A stretch of 64,000 bases of DNA from Glandiceps talaboti (lineage: Eukaryota; Hemichordata; Enteropneusta; Spengelidae), in contig NC_135558.1 of assembly GCF_964340395.1 (NCBI RefSeq), forward strand, positions 23,012,064 to 23,076,063, given 5' to 3'. The translations under genes and the position numbers were made by a program. This document shows positions 40,101-54,800 of this stretch, piece after piece. The notes under the pieces were generated by a model. The model saw nothing but the letters and a program-made list of their open reading frames with translations, was not told where the DNA came from and searched no databases. Within the stretch, counting starts at the first letter, position 1. Every line of letters begins with the position of its first letter.

Positions 40101-43100
40101 ATTGCAAACTGTACAACTGTACCAACAGGGATTGAAATATTTGCAGACTGTGTACAAACACAATGTAAATTCTTCTGTGTATTCACATCTGAAGATATTT
40201 CAACAGTTGCTGAAGCATACATTGTAGGGTTAGTGTCAACACTATTTAGACACAATAGACACAGGTAACATAACGCAATATATCTTTTACAAATATTTTG
40301 GGTCTAAACCCCTTTTCACTCTAGGGGACAGGTTGTCTTCACTGTCATTTAGATCACCTTGTCATTTTTGTCTCAATATCAGCCATTTGACACTTGCCCA
40401 CAGTTAGTCATGCTAACAGAGACATGACTGCACCACTTTCATTCCTTCTAAAAAAAAAATTAAATACAGGGCACATTTGTTTTGTAGGAGAAAAGTTGAA
40501 TTGTAAAATGTGCCGTTTTGCATATAAAGTTGTATTCAATATGATTATTGGTACTCTCCTTTTATTTTCCTTATTTTCATTGAAATTTCTTTTAGAAACA
40601 ATTTCGAAAACAGTGACTACTTTTTCTGTGTAACTTTTTATGACATGAACATAACGGACACATAGTATGAATAGAGGAGATTGGTGATTTTCACCAAATC
40701 ATTTGAAGTTAAAACAGAGACTGGTGGGAAGAATACACAATGACTGACCAGTCTACATTCCTACATGGATAGTTTTCCCTAATGTATACTCAATTTCCAA
40801 TCTTTGCATATAAATAATTCAGTGTTACAAATGGGAAGCTGATCATTGGGTCAGCTTAGGTTATTTCTGTAAAATAGCAAAGAGTTAACGCAATGGCCTG
40901 CCACTTCTCTACCAGAAACCATTAGACGGAAAGTCTACCTCTAGAGGTATAACTGTGCATCCAAGCTTTACATTTTACCATTAGTGTACACTTAGCATTA
41001 CTGATGGCAACCATGTGATTAGACTCTGAATATATTCCCAATAACAGTAAAATGATAGCCACACATGAATTATTGATAATTTCTACCGGTCTCAAGAGCA
41101 CCCTTCTTTTGCTTTTTATGAATGAAATGTTTTGATTGAGGATTCTACTATTTCTTCCTGCTGTTTTGCTAGCTAGAAAGATTTCCATATTTTCATTCCA
41201 ATTTAAGTTAGTGGCATCCAGTTACATGAATAATAACACTTTCTGTTTAAAGAACAGAATCAGATGCACAAAGATTACACAGTTATGATCTTTATGCTTC
41301 CCAGCTGATATCCAATATCCAAATGAAAACAGTATTTGGTTGATAATTGCAATATATGACAACACACAACTTTTCACTTATGATGACAAAGCCTGCAAAC
41401 TAACAGATGGAAATACAAATGTTGAGGATTCCATTGATGAAGTTGGAATTTAACTTATTTCACTTCCTTGGGACTACATGTTACAAAATGTTCAAAACAA
41501 TTGAAAATGCAGGTAACTTTCCTTGTATAATTTGTACAAATGGAATGTATTGTTGATTTGACAGCTGAACCCTGACACAGCCAGCCAACACAACCAGCAG
41601 ACATGACACAAATAAAACCCTACACCATCTTTTAAATATTTTCTACTTGCTGTGAAAGTTCTTATATTTGCATGGTATTTGACATCATTGCAAACCACGG
41701 CCTCTTCCAGCACCGTCCAAAACGCACTGTCAAGACGCCATGACAGCATTCATATACAACCTAGGTATTCATCCCTGTGGCTTTGTACATCAGTGTTCTC
41801 CCCAGAGGATTTTTACGTATCGGGCCTGATATCCTTTAATTTTCGCCAATACGTGATCAGTTGTCCCGCTACGCAATCAGATTGCATAGGGTTTGGTAAA
41901 TTACACATTGACATCATTGTTCATCTGTCACTGTCAGATGATGCCTTTGTTGTTTCACAACGTTTGTATTGATCCTTCACACATAAGCAGCAAGTAAAAC
42001 TAAAGAGTTTCTAATTAGTTCAAATGACTATTCAACCCTCCACCACTACCAGATAGATTTCACTGAAGTTTGCCGTCAGTATTGTTTTCGATAGGAATAA
42101 AATACATAAACGCGCTAATGATTCACACTACGGTACAACATCTTTCGTAGATCAAAGGCAAAACCGGCCTATCCGTAAAGTCGGTTCGGCCGTAAAAGCA
42201 TGACGGAACTGCCGGATTTTCACAACTATAAATCAAACCATGCCGTGCCATTTTGCTATAAAGTATAAAAGTTCGATAAACACATGAAGTTGGCATTCAG
42301 TGTCTAGTTAATTTTCTATGAGTGACTGAGTAACACCAAGTTACGTCTCAACCCAAGAGCATGTGCATTCTTCAATGGTGTGAAAAGAGTTGAACAGACT
42401 AATGTACCTTTCGATAAAGTGGCAATGTTATGACCGATTATCAGTTTCATGTTCAATTTTACTCTGAAAACACGTTTAGTTTGTAGTTTGACATTGTAGA
42501 CTGATACATCGTACGACTACGATGAAAGCATGGATTTTCCAATACTGTGAACCGGAAAATTATTCGCGCATTTTTAATTTCGCGCAATTTCGCGCTCGAC
42601 CGTGACCGCGAAATTAAAACTGCGCGGATGTACTTGTGTGCGCCCCCATGCGGCAAGTATTTAACTTTTTTCTTTTTTGTTACAATCACTCCGTATACAA
42701 CCACACACGGTACACGCAAACACACTGACACACGAGTTTTCAGACAACACCCAATAAAGTATTTGCAACGAAGTTTTACAAAGAATTATGAATCTTTATT
42801 TCCAATTTTGCATAGAATCTCAGAGGAGTACTGCTGATAAGACCCTTGCTTCCGTTTTGTAGAACCGTTGTTTGTTTTGATGAGGCACGCATCGATGTTT
42901 TCGTTGACCTCGACATGTAGATAATTGACTTTGGCTTTCCCATCGGCATGCAAGGGTTAACAATGCCTTCTGTAAACATGCTATACCAAATCATATACTG
43001 TTGTCCTCGCTTGGTACATGTAATTCCGACATCTTTGCTACCTCTGATTTGCAAAAAGATGACTTCAATTCTGGTCGACACATTATGTGACTGTACAAAC

Positions 43101-46100
43101 ACGTGAGGTGTACGGGCCTTAGTTTGCTGTCAGTATACGTAAGTTAACAGTATCTCTCTTCCCATCGCTCATTCCATTTTGGCTGTGTGTTGTGTCGGCA
43201 TTGATAACACTAATGTACGTGTATCTAAGTAATAAATGCTATTTCTTGCCAATTATTTTGTAATAGACTAAACATTCCATAATCAAAAATACACACCACT
43301 CGGTTTCATTTCACCAACATTAAGATGTAACATTTCAAAATTCAAAGACCAACCCTACGGAGAAATGGTATGTGCTATGGTGCGTCTTGTACAATCTTAT
43401 CTAATGTTATCAGCAATAAAGGAAGTCACGTTGACAGCATGAACAGTCCTAGAACACCGTGGGAGTTTATTTTAGAACATGACAGATATAAACAAAGTCA
43501 TAAAGCTTTCCGTCAACCGACATCAGAGGCACCGGCTGTTGTTTTGTGTCACTTATCTTGTTGTCTTTACCTAAATTGTCTCTGCTTGAAGCTCACTTCA
43601 TGCAAGCAACCGCAACGCTCTATATTCCATAGTTGTATTTTTGTTTGCATGGTTGTTCATGCCATTTTATTGATACAAGAATCATATACAGTATTGTAAG
43701 TAACGTGTAGCAATCGGATCATTCTCTGTGACTTCGGATACTGAGTATCAAAATGTAACCAACGTGACCTTTTGAACTTCATTCCAAAAAGACGCAAAAC
43801 AGAGACACTGACGTGATTTGATTAGTGTTTCACCAAACGTGTGACTGTACCATATTGACGCATGTGTGTTGACGGCTCCTGCTTTGAGGCTGTGAGCTAC
43901 CCGACTTTCGTATTGTGTGATCTGGTAACTTGTTTAGTACATAATTGAACAAATTAACACCTACATTTGTCACACGTCAACGTGTCACAGTATCTTCGCA
44001 GTTGGAAACAATAGAGCACTGCAACCGACGGATGCCGACAGAGCAATACTGCCCATCAATCAGTGTCAAATTTCATTGTTCTCAGCTCAACGTATTGTTT
44101 ATGTTCACACAAAAAATCCACTGACGGCCTTGCGCGAAAATTAAACTGCGCGTAATCACCGTGATCTCCCAAAGCGCGAAAATAAGACTGCGCAATAATT
44201 TTCCGGTTCACAGTATGTCACAAACTATCGCGAGTTTCTGAAGTCCTCAATAGGGAAGTATAGTAAGTCTCGTGTATCACAAAATTTCGGACTAACACGA
44301 TGTCTGCGGGTAGCTGTACACAAACTTTCCGTGTTTCGAAAGTCTTATAATAAGAAATACTTTCAGTTTTCCTAAGAATAATAATCAAAAACACTGCTTT
44401 AAAAAACTGTTATGAGTTTCTTATTTGTGCTAATTGTACTACTTGTTTGATATTATTTTGTACTTTGATTTTATCATTAAGTTACTCAGAAATATAATCA
44501 TTTGTTATGTAAATTTATGCTAATGAGTCAGTGTCCTATCACCAAATCCTGGGAAGAACACTGGCGCATGGATTTGCTGTACCGTCGGACCAGGTGTCCG
44601 ATACAATCGTGAGTTTGTATTTGTAGCAAGTACATTACAACGTGGATTATGTCATAATAGATCCATGGTTACAACAAGCAGAGATTGGCTGATTCATGTG
44701 AGTTCACTTGAGATAAAAACAATTCCATTCACAACCTGTAGTTATTGAAGTGTTGTTTACCATAATCTTGATTTTATAAGGAACTGAACCTGGGCTGAAC
44801 GCTATATAAGTACAACCTTTTAGCACAATGCTCTTCGGATGCATGAGTTCAGAACGCCAGGACTGCAGTCATACTCATAGCACCCGTACTAGTACTAGTA
44901 ATACTATGTACAGTGCCCATTTATCAGCCCTTAATGTAAATGTTCAATGAATCTTTCCCCATTCTTACTTTATACTCTTTTACCTCGTCAAATATTGGTT
45001 ATCCTAGTATATTTAAATGAGACTAGTAACTTTTACACGGGTCTTTTGAATCACCCATTCAAATTTACTCACAATTTACTGTGATTACATGTATCTTGCC
45101 ATCCAATGCCATCAACTGATGAAGTACATGTGTATTAAGTCAAATTATTCTAACCAGGCCCCTATCACAAACTACATGTCTGGATGTTAGTTGAAGACAA
45201 TCAGATCTTTACCTGCCTTCATTGCTAAAATGTACAGAGAAATAAAAAGGCAGTGTCCCAATCTATTTTTCATAGTTATAAAACCACAATGGAAACTCAG
45301 CAAAGATACTGTTTGTATCCAAAATTCTATGTGCTTTTCTTTGAAAGTTCCATTTTGTAGCATACATACATGATACATATTAATACTGACAATAAAAAAT
45401 TATTGTGTCTTTAATTGAAACCTACCATACAAACAAAAACTGATTCCAATCAGAAAATACAAGCAGTCATCAATATTTATGTATGCAAGGCATGTTAACA
45501 CAAACCTTGTCAGGGTTCCTTATGGTAACATGTTATGGCTATGTCTACAGTAAATTACAACTTTATAACTTTTTGACAGATGTTTATTGATTGGTAGCTC
45601 CCAGGAACTGTGAGGGTGCCAGTCAATGTACCAATAAACCTGAATTAGTCATGAGAAACTTTCACTATCAAAAAGTAGAACAATACATAACAAATGCACT
45701 AATGTGTTGCTAGAACAAAGCACAGGCTGTGTAAGAAGGATATATCAGACAGATGGTTGGTTGTCATTTCACATGTACAGTATACAGTATTTAGTCAGCC
45801 ATCATAATCAATATAATTACTTACATCTCTGACTACCGGTACTTTCATTCACAGACCCAGTTCATGTTACACACAATCACTTGAGAGTAATTTTGATGTT
45901 CAGTTTATATCACCTCACACTACCACAGTTTCTGAAATGTATCCCTATCTAGACAACTCTATACTTTTTATTTTGTATGATTACGGAGTCAGTACATAAC
46001 CTCTTCTCTTTTCTTTGAAAATATATCAGCAGAAAGCATACTGTTCATTTGAACATACTCTGGAAATAAGTGGATCAATGAATTTTTTACCTACACCTCC

Positions 46101-49100
46101 TTCAACCTAATGTTATGGCAATATGTAAAGAAAATGTATGTTTGACATCAAAATTCAACATTGATGTGGCATGATAATATACCATAGTGTCAGCTATACA
46201 CTGGAATACCACAGCTTTAGTCAACAACCCAATTTTCATAACAAATTTTATCTTGCTGTTTATTCTTTAGACTGTATTGACTATTATGTTAAAGTCTATC
46301 ACATTCCGAAAGTTTTTATTAAACTCCACTCTAACAAATAGTAAAATGAAGGACACAAAATATTGTATGTAATTTGTCTCAGTTACATGATGGGTTTCCA
46401 AATGACTTACAAAAGTTGAATACACCACATGTTCCATGCATTAGGATTAACTAGAAACTAACAGTTTGATAGATAATGATAGTCTGATCAGAACTAAGTA
46501 TGTATATTTCTATTGCATCTACATTTTTGTAGTTCTTCTCACTTTCCCAGGTAACAGTAACCAACAATGTATCCCTTCTGTCACCACCACTAGTAATTAC
46601 AGTAACCAACAATGTATCCCTTCTGTCACCACCATTAATAATTACAGTACATTGACACACTTGAAGTATAAAACCTATTCATGTGTATGCTACCATTCCA
46701 AGGTCTGCAACAAATGGCTAATACTAAAAGTCAGTAGTCTGAATACAGTCACCCTTATGTTGAAATCAATGCATATTCAAGGTCTAGATTTGGACACATG
46801 TTGAAACTATAATTCTTCATAAAAAATACTTTTACCGGTAGTGTTCTGAGGTTCTAGTCAAAATCTTCATAAATGCTTTCATATTTGCAGTTGTGTGAAA
46901 TTGGTTAAAAATTATTTTTACAGTATTTTCATTTTTGAAGTTTGCATAAACTGTCTATAGATGAAGAAAGCAAAGGCTCATCCACTTTTAATGGCCAGCC
47001 TCTTGTATGAAGTACAATGTATTTTCACATCACGATGAAAATGCATAATTGATCAGTGAAAGTCACACATTTTGTTGGCAGTTTAATGATATGTGGTACA
47101 ATACAAAGTTACCAAACTCTGTGACTGTCACTTTTGAAGATGCAAGTGTTTGTGTTTCTTATTTTACAATGAACCCTGAAACTATTATAATCATGGTAGG
47201 AAATAAGAAAACAGAATGCAATATGTCACAAGAATGATGAGTTATTATTAACTCAAGATTTGTAATCAGGTCCTTTTAACTAGAGGCATAAGAGGTACAA
47301 ATGTGTGTGCTGTATTTGGAGTACTTTGTACATACAACAGCATAGTAATGCCAATCAACATTATGCTAATCTTAGATGACTTTCTAGCAAACCATTTACT
47401 TTGATTTCTTGTTACTTGTTGCTGTGATTACATGGTTTGTAGATACCATGTTTTCTGATAACCCTTATATTTGTGCTTTGTCATACCATACTTCATCTGT
47501 ACCAACAAATCCTAAATAATGAGTTTTGTTAATTCACTCATATGCAGCTAAATATAACCCAAACAACTATTTTAAAATAATCTCATCATATGTATTTCTT
47601 CACATTCAACCAAAAAATTACTATGTAGGTCTATTGACAAGGATAACATCAAAACTTTCCTTATTTGTGTTCCACATACTGAACTTTAAAAAAACTGTTC
47701 AGTTAAATTAAGCATTCTGTTTCATGTTTACACTTTCTTTACTTATGTACCGGTACTCATAGTCTGCAATATTTAGTCAATTTGTTTTTCATGTCAATTG
47801 GCTTTTCTTACACATTTTACACATTTCGGTGTCAATAACAGTTTGTTGAATTCAGTATGTTCGAAAGAGACTGTCCTAAAAATACAGTCAAATTTCCTGC
47901 AAGGCATCTTAAATTAGCTTCCTTCTTTTCCCAATACATGGCCTACTGCAAGCGTAACCTTGTGACCCAACTACAGCTTTACTTGCAAGGAAAGCGGTCC
48001 ACAAGGCCACCACTCCTTTGTATACTCTTCAGACATTCAATAATGGCTAAGGCATTAAAGAGCTTCATGCTTACCAATACACGACCAATTCTTTTGGTAA
48101 AGGGTTTGATGAATTATGGTGAAAGTGAGGTACATTCTTATCGGTGTCCTACTTCCATACAAGTAGCACTGATGATGTAGCATAGTGCTTTCTCATTCAA
48201 TAACACACCCCTGATGGGTGATAGCATCATGGCTCAGGCCTCAAAATCAGAACATACATGTGTAGCTTACTTTCTAGTTATCCCCCCATGATCACTTTCA
48301 TGCCTCAATGCATGGCCACCAGTTCAATCTAAATTTTCATAAAGTCCCCCTACAGGCTACATGTACCAAGGTTTTAGGCTTATTTTTCTAGGATTGCACA
48401 ATTTATTCACAAAATGTGGACATGGTCAACACATTTGTACCAGTGAATGCATTTTTTTCTTACACAAGCCTTACATTATGATTATTATTATTATTATTAT
48501 TATCACCCAATCCCATATTAACCATATGAATTTACCCCACTGATTGACGCTACAGAAATGACAAGTGCCCCATAAAAGATGACATACACACCAGACAGAT
48601 GTCAGATTTATAGCTTTACACCAGGTTACCACTCATGGAAGTATTACCACTATAGATTATCTGAGCAGTAAACCAAGTGGTCCACATGATGTTCCCGAAG
48701 TATAAACCTACGTTCTGTTAGCAACATCTAGTGTATATCGTATGATATATGGTATGATATCAACACCTGGTGTATATATGGTATGATATCAGCACCTGGT
48801 GTATATATGGTATGATATCAACACCTGGTGTATATATGGTATGATATCAACACCTGGTGTATATATGGTATGATATCAACACCTGGTGTATATATGGTAT
48901 GATATCAACACCTGGTGTATATGGTATGATATCAACACCTGGTGTATATATGGTATGATATCAACACCTGGTGTATATGGTATGATATCAACACCTGGTG
49001 TATATATGGTATGATATCAACACCTGGTGTATATATGGTATGATATCAACACCTGGTGTATATATGGTAAGATATCAACACCTGGTGTATATATGGTATG

Positions 49101-51734
49101 ATATCAACACCTGGTGTATATATGGTATGATATCAACACCTGGTGTATATATGGTATGATATCAACACCTGGTGTATATATGGTATGATATCAACACCTG
49201 GTGTATATATGGTATGATATCAACACCTGGTGTATATATGGTATGATATCAACACCTGGTGTATATATGGTATGATATCAACACCTGGTGTATATATGGT
49301 ATGATATCAACACCTGGTGTATATATGGTATGATATCAACACCTGTCATGTACATGTGCATCTAGTCTTGCTGCTAGACGTTCAGGCTTTCTTTCGATGC
49401 TATAACTATAAGCTAACGAAGTTCGCATGTGAGGGCTTGCCTGAACAGTCTAGCAAATGTCATTTTCAGACTGGACATTCCATTGAGATTACGATAAGCG
49501 GTGGGTTGGGCCATATATGCATATATATACTTTAATATATTCAATCTCTGCATGCAGGTGTTGACAAACACATTTATGTCATTACTATGTCTTATCAGTT
49601 TATGGTAATTGTGTTTGATGAGTGTGTAGACGTTGTCATTCACACATTTTAGTTAATGCATTGGTGGTTATTTATACAAGCCCCTCCTTAAGATGAATAT
49701 GCATGAAAATTTAGCTATTGTCCTCTGTTTGTGCTTGTGGCTAATACGGTTCTCTGATTGGCAGTTATTTATATCCTGATGACATTCGCTAGACCTCGGA
49801 TGTTCCATCCTCGATAGCGTTGTTCGGCTGTGTGTTGTATTTTATCAGAAGAACATCCGAGGGCTAGCTGATAGACTAATGTGCATCCAGCTTCACTACT
49901 AAACACATACATGATGGACTTTAAGATAAATTTCCCTTTATGATTACTCTATTTCTAGATAGCATCTACATGTATACAACCTTCTATGGCTGTATAAACT
50001 TGAATCAAAGCTCCTAGTATAATAGTTTCCATAACACTGCACAGACAGTGGCTGCTTGCTAAAAAAAAAAAAGGTCACCATTCAACTAGATTTGAAGTGA
50101 TCAGAGTCCCAAAAAAGTAGGTGATACCATCTACCCATCCCTGTTCTTTGTCTTTACACATCATTTGATTATTTCTATGGGTGTGTTCTTTGTCTTTATA
50201 CATCATTTGATTATTGCTATGGGTGTGTTCTTGTTGCTAGTGCCAGTTTGGAACAATACATTGTATCTGCAGAATAACACCCAGAAAAATCCCACCAACT
50301 TTCATGCCACTCCACCAGGTTGTTTTCAAGATGCAAGTTTTTTTAAACCAAAATTGTGATTTTTAGACCTAATTTGCATATCATTGATGGGGATCATCAT
50401 GTTGTGAATACTTCATCTTCACATTCCCAGATACTTTTCCATTAAATGTCTGTCTAATCAACCCAGTCGTTTTGGATTTACAGATTTTTTTACCAAAATG
50501 TCATATTTTTATCCTAATTTGCCTATCACTGACCATGTCATAACAAACCCTTCATCTATACCTCCAAAAGAACATCCCAAAACAATTTGCTCAGTATTGT
50601 TAAAGTTTAAATTTTTACCAAAATTACATCCATTTACCCAAAACGCATACATCTGGTGTGATTTTTTCATTTGAACAATTTGAACACCGCAAGGTACGAT
50701 CACGCAATGTCAAACAAGCTCAATAGTGGAATTTTGTTGATTTTGGGGGAAAGGGTCTGGCATCAATGCAGAGAAACAGAAGTTGATAAATGGACAAAAA
50801 CATGGACAAACCAATTCCAATATGCTACAGCCAATGGGACAAACACAAATTGATAGGCGCAATGATCAATGCTGCCTGCTCAGTAACTGAAAGAATAACC
50901 AATATCTAAAATTGATGATAAATGAACATAAATGTGTGTTACTTTCATGTAATAAATTGGTCATCTTAAAAAGTATCTTTCCTTTTGTTGAACTTGGGCA
51001 TAGTATTCTGTTGTTCTACATTGTTAACACACCACAATCAAAAAGGAAGGAAAGTTGCAGATATACAGCTTGTATGAACACAGGTGAAACATTGTAACTT
51101 TTGTGACACTTTTAATATCTCTTACTATTGTAAAGTGTTGTACTTATGTAAAGAGTGTAGTATGTTCTGTAAAATGACACCACACACCTGGGATAAGTGA
51201 CAGGTTTTATGCAACATCTATCATATAAATGGATAAAGTACTCTATGGGAAAAGTACATAATGTATTTCTGCCTACTTAAAAATACACTATGATGACAAT
51301 AATGAGAGAGCTCTGCTGGGATATTCTACAAGCACTACTCATTCTGATTTGTGAATTCTTGCCAACATTATTTGCATACAAGTCAGTGATAAAACAATTA
51401 CATGATTTAGGGAAAGTTTACTCATGCAAACTGTAGATAATTGGTGGTGTTTGAAAATAAACATGAACCTGATTGGAACAGAATGTAATTACTACAAGAC
51501 CAGGTTTATCATGTATCTTGCAATGATTGGGAACAGTTTTCTCATTTAGCTGGATTAAAGTCCTACGTAAACACAATACCAGACATCAGTTATGAAATGT
51601 TAACCACTTGATTGGTGAAATCATGTGTGTTAGGTCAATCCCAAGTCAAATCATATGTAAATAATGTTCCCAAATCAATAGGCTACTAAAAATCAACTTT
51701 AACAACTGGCATAATATCAAATGATTTAAGGACT

Positions 51735-51820
<86 letters not shown>

Positions 51821-54800
51821 ATAGAAGTTGAGTTTATTCAATGAACACTACTTTCTTTTCATCTTTCCCACATATATCATATGCTACTGAGAATTTGGCA
51901 AAAATGTATTTTTCAAGAAACAACACTAATAAAGATTAAAAATACACGGAAAAACATAGAAGACCTATTACATTATTGTATACCATAAAATGAGCAAACT
52001 ACAGAGCAGGCAAAATTCAGTTTAGGATTATATCACAAGGCCCACTTACAATTGCACTCGTTCAATGTTAAGGCTGCCATATTTTCAGTATAAATATTCT
52101 ATCTCGGCAAGTATTTTTTTATATAATTTTCATTTATCACCATGATTACCACTTATCACTGACTGGTATACAACATCTATGAATGCTTAGTCTCCGCTGA
52201 ATATTATTTTATTTCTAACTTGAATGCAAGTAATGAGGCAAAAGATCAACATCACCATAAACAAACTTCAAATTGAATATAATTTTACAATCGATACCTC
52301 TTAAAGTTTCCAGTAATTTTATTTGTAATATTAGCAATTTTATAACATTTCTTCCAAGTTCCTGCTGCTAAAAGACTTGACCTTTATGACCTGTAACCTT
52401 ATTAATGTCTACGCATTTGCAACAATTTGCCTTGTAACAGCCCTTACGACTTACCAAGCAACTAAGTGCCTTTTGTACGCACTCTGTCGTAGTTGCTACC
52501 CTCATCGCATGCGACGAATTGCTTGATGTGTCGCCCCGTGTAACTGGGCCTTAAGAGAAACCACACAAACAACACCACAAAGAGACTGGATCAAGTGTCC
52601 ACACAAACCTCTCAAAAGAAAGTTCTCACAATGTGTTTACTTGACACTTTGCTATGAACAATCAATTGTGTCACTCTGTTCTTTACAGTTCATCCTAACT
52701 TGTTTTGGGTTAATGTTATGACACTTTCTAGTCTGTACCATCCCATTCTCCAGTCCAAAAAAAAGTTTCAACATATCATCTACAGGATTTCCCTTTTTTC
52801 AATGAAGGGATATAGAAGTCTGTTTTCATCATTAAAAACATTTACTATGCGAGGGAAATGAAGTCAACATCACTTTTATCACTGCACTATAGCAATGTAT
52901 TTGACAACATACAACAAGGTCTGAGCAAAACTAAAGTAACACATTATTTCTGCTATTGTACACTTAATTTTGGCATATGTCTACATATTTGAACATTCAC
53001 TGAACGATCTACCTCACACAATAACAGCATGTACTGATTTCAATTTCCAAGTCTTCAAATACACAACACACTAATTTACTAACAAGATAAAATATGACCT
53101 ATCTATGATTATGAATGTACAAGATATGTGACATACAGAATACATCTAAGTCCTACTCCCAATGCACAACTTGAAGAGAAGTTTACTAAATAACTCTCAT
53201 TGGCTGTAAGTGTAAATTAAATGCATTTTTACCCATTTCAGACATGTACTTCCAAAACCAAAACATTGTCATGTGAATAACATTACAAACTTGAGACATT
53301 TCCCTGGGAACTGCTTCAATTCACTTACTAATCTAAATACTACAATGGCCAGATGACATGACTTGAAGCTAAGCACAGTAGCTGAAAGAATATCCCGCCA
53401 CAGTTTGTAATAGTACACAAACCATATGGAACCGTCATTAGTTTGGGAGTTGTAACACTCACAGAAAGCATGGAACCATCATTAGTTTGGGAGTTGTAAC
53501 ACTCACAGAAAGCATTCATTCAAGTTCTTAGTTACATGTTAGACATCTTCTCTATGAGTTATATGTTAAGGTCAGGCATAAGTTACATTCCAATCCACAC
53601 AAATTCTCTGTAATCCCCTCATTTTATGGCTTAAGAACTGTTCACATATTTGAAAATGATACAGAAAGCCTTCACGGAATGCTGTAGATGTTAGTATCAT
53701 CAGAAAGCTCTACAATCCATGCTTTATCTCATGCATGTAGTTTGGTCTGTGAAATTAGATCAGCAGAAACCATTTTTTTCCAGGGAGTGAGCCTTCAGGG
53801 AAGATCACTAAAACAGTGTTTTGTTTTGGTAGGCTTTTCCTGCAATGATTTCTGACACATAAAAATGAACGAAAATAAACAGAGATTGAACTTTGGGAAA
53901 TAAAATACAACAACAGGACAGGGTGGACATACATGTACATGCTTGACAACCAAAGGTGTCATGCTAAAAGAATGTTTGTCGTTTACAAAGCTAGAGTTTG
54001 GTTAGTCTCCATGACAGACTTATCAATTTGCATACAAGATTCACATTGAAATCAGTGCGAGTCTGATTGCTTCATTTGAGGTCATTTAATGGCTAAGTCT
54101 CATTACTGTCTGTGCCAGTAAACAGTACATAGAAACCACACCTGCCTGACTCCAAGTATGGGGACACAGTACATGTACTTATTATTACACAAAATGACAA
54201 TTTCTAAATTCTATGTTCTTTCTACCTAAACACATTGTTACTGCCACATACTTGTATGCTAACTTTGTCCACTCCAGAGACTGGATTACCTCTAGAGCAG
54301 ACGTAAATAGTTCAACATGCTGCTTGCTCTTCTACTCAATTCCTTTCACAGATGTCCTTGGGTTGTCCACTCCTCTCTTGACCCCTTGTACTAGATATCA
54401 TTCTTTGTATATGTTCAATACTGTATTTATTTCTGATATACAACATGAAAACTTCTCACACTAAAATCACTTTAAATCTGCTGGAATCAATGTTATAATT
54501 TATCTTTATCTTATCTTATAGCTATGGTAACAACACCACCATATTTTACCCTGTCAAACTGGGGGTCACCTATTATGCATCACAAGTCTTGACTCATGAC
54601 TAGGTTTACAGATAAGATAAACTCCATGAACCACATCAACTATCCCTACTAGATATCTGATTAAATCACAGTGGCAGGAGCCTGCTGCCAAAACTCATCT
54701 TATTGTCACGCCACGTGTCTTTGCACCAATACAAATACTCTTATCTTAGACACAATGATGCCAGACCATGACCCATCACCAGATTGCCTCCACCTGATTG

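Noticed and set aside
47857-48180. 107-codon plus-strand ORF in the large intron as a nested gene
   Set aside because: No domain, repeat or splice context is recognised; the length is expected by chance in 35 kb.
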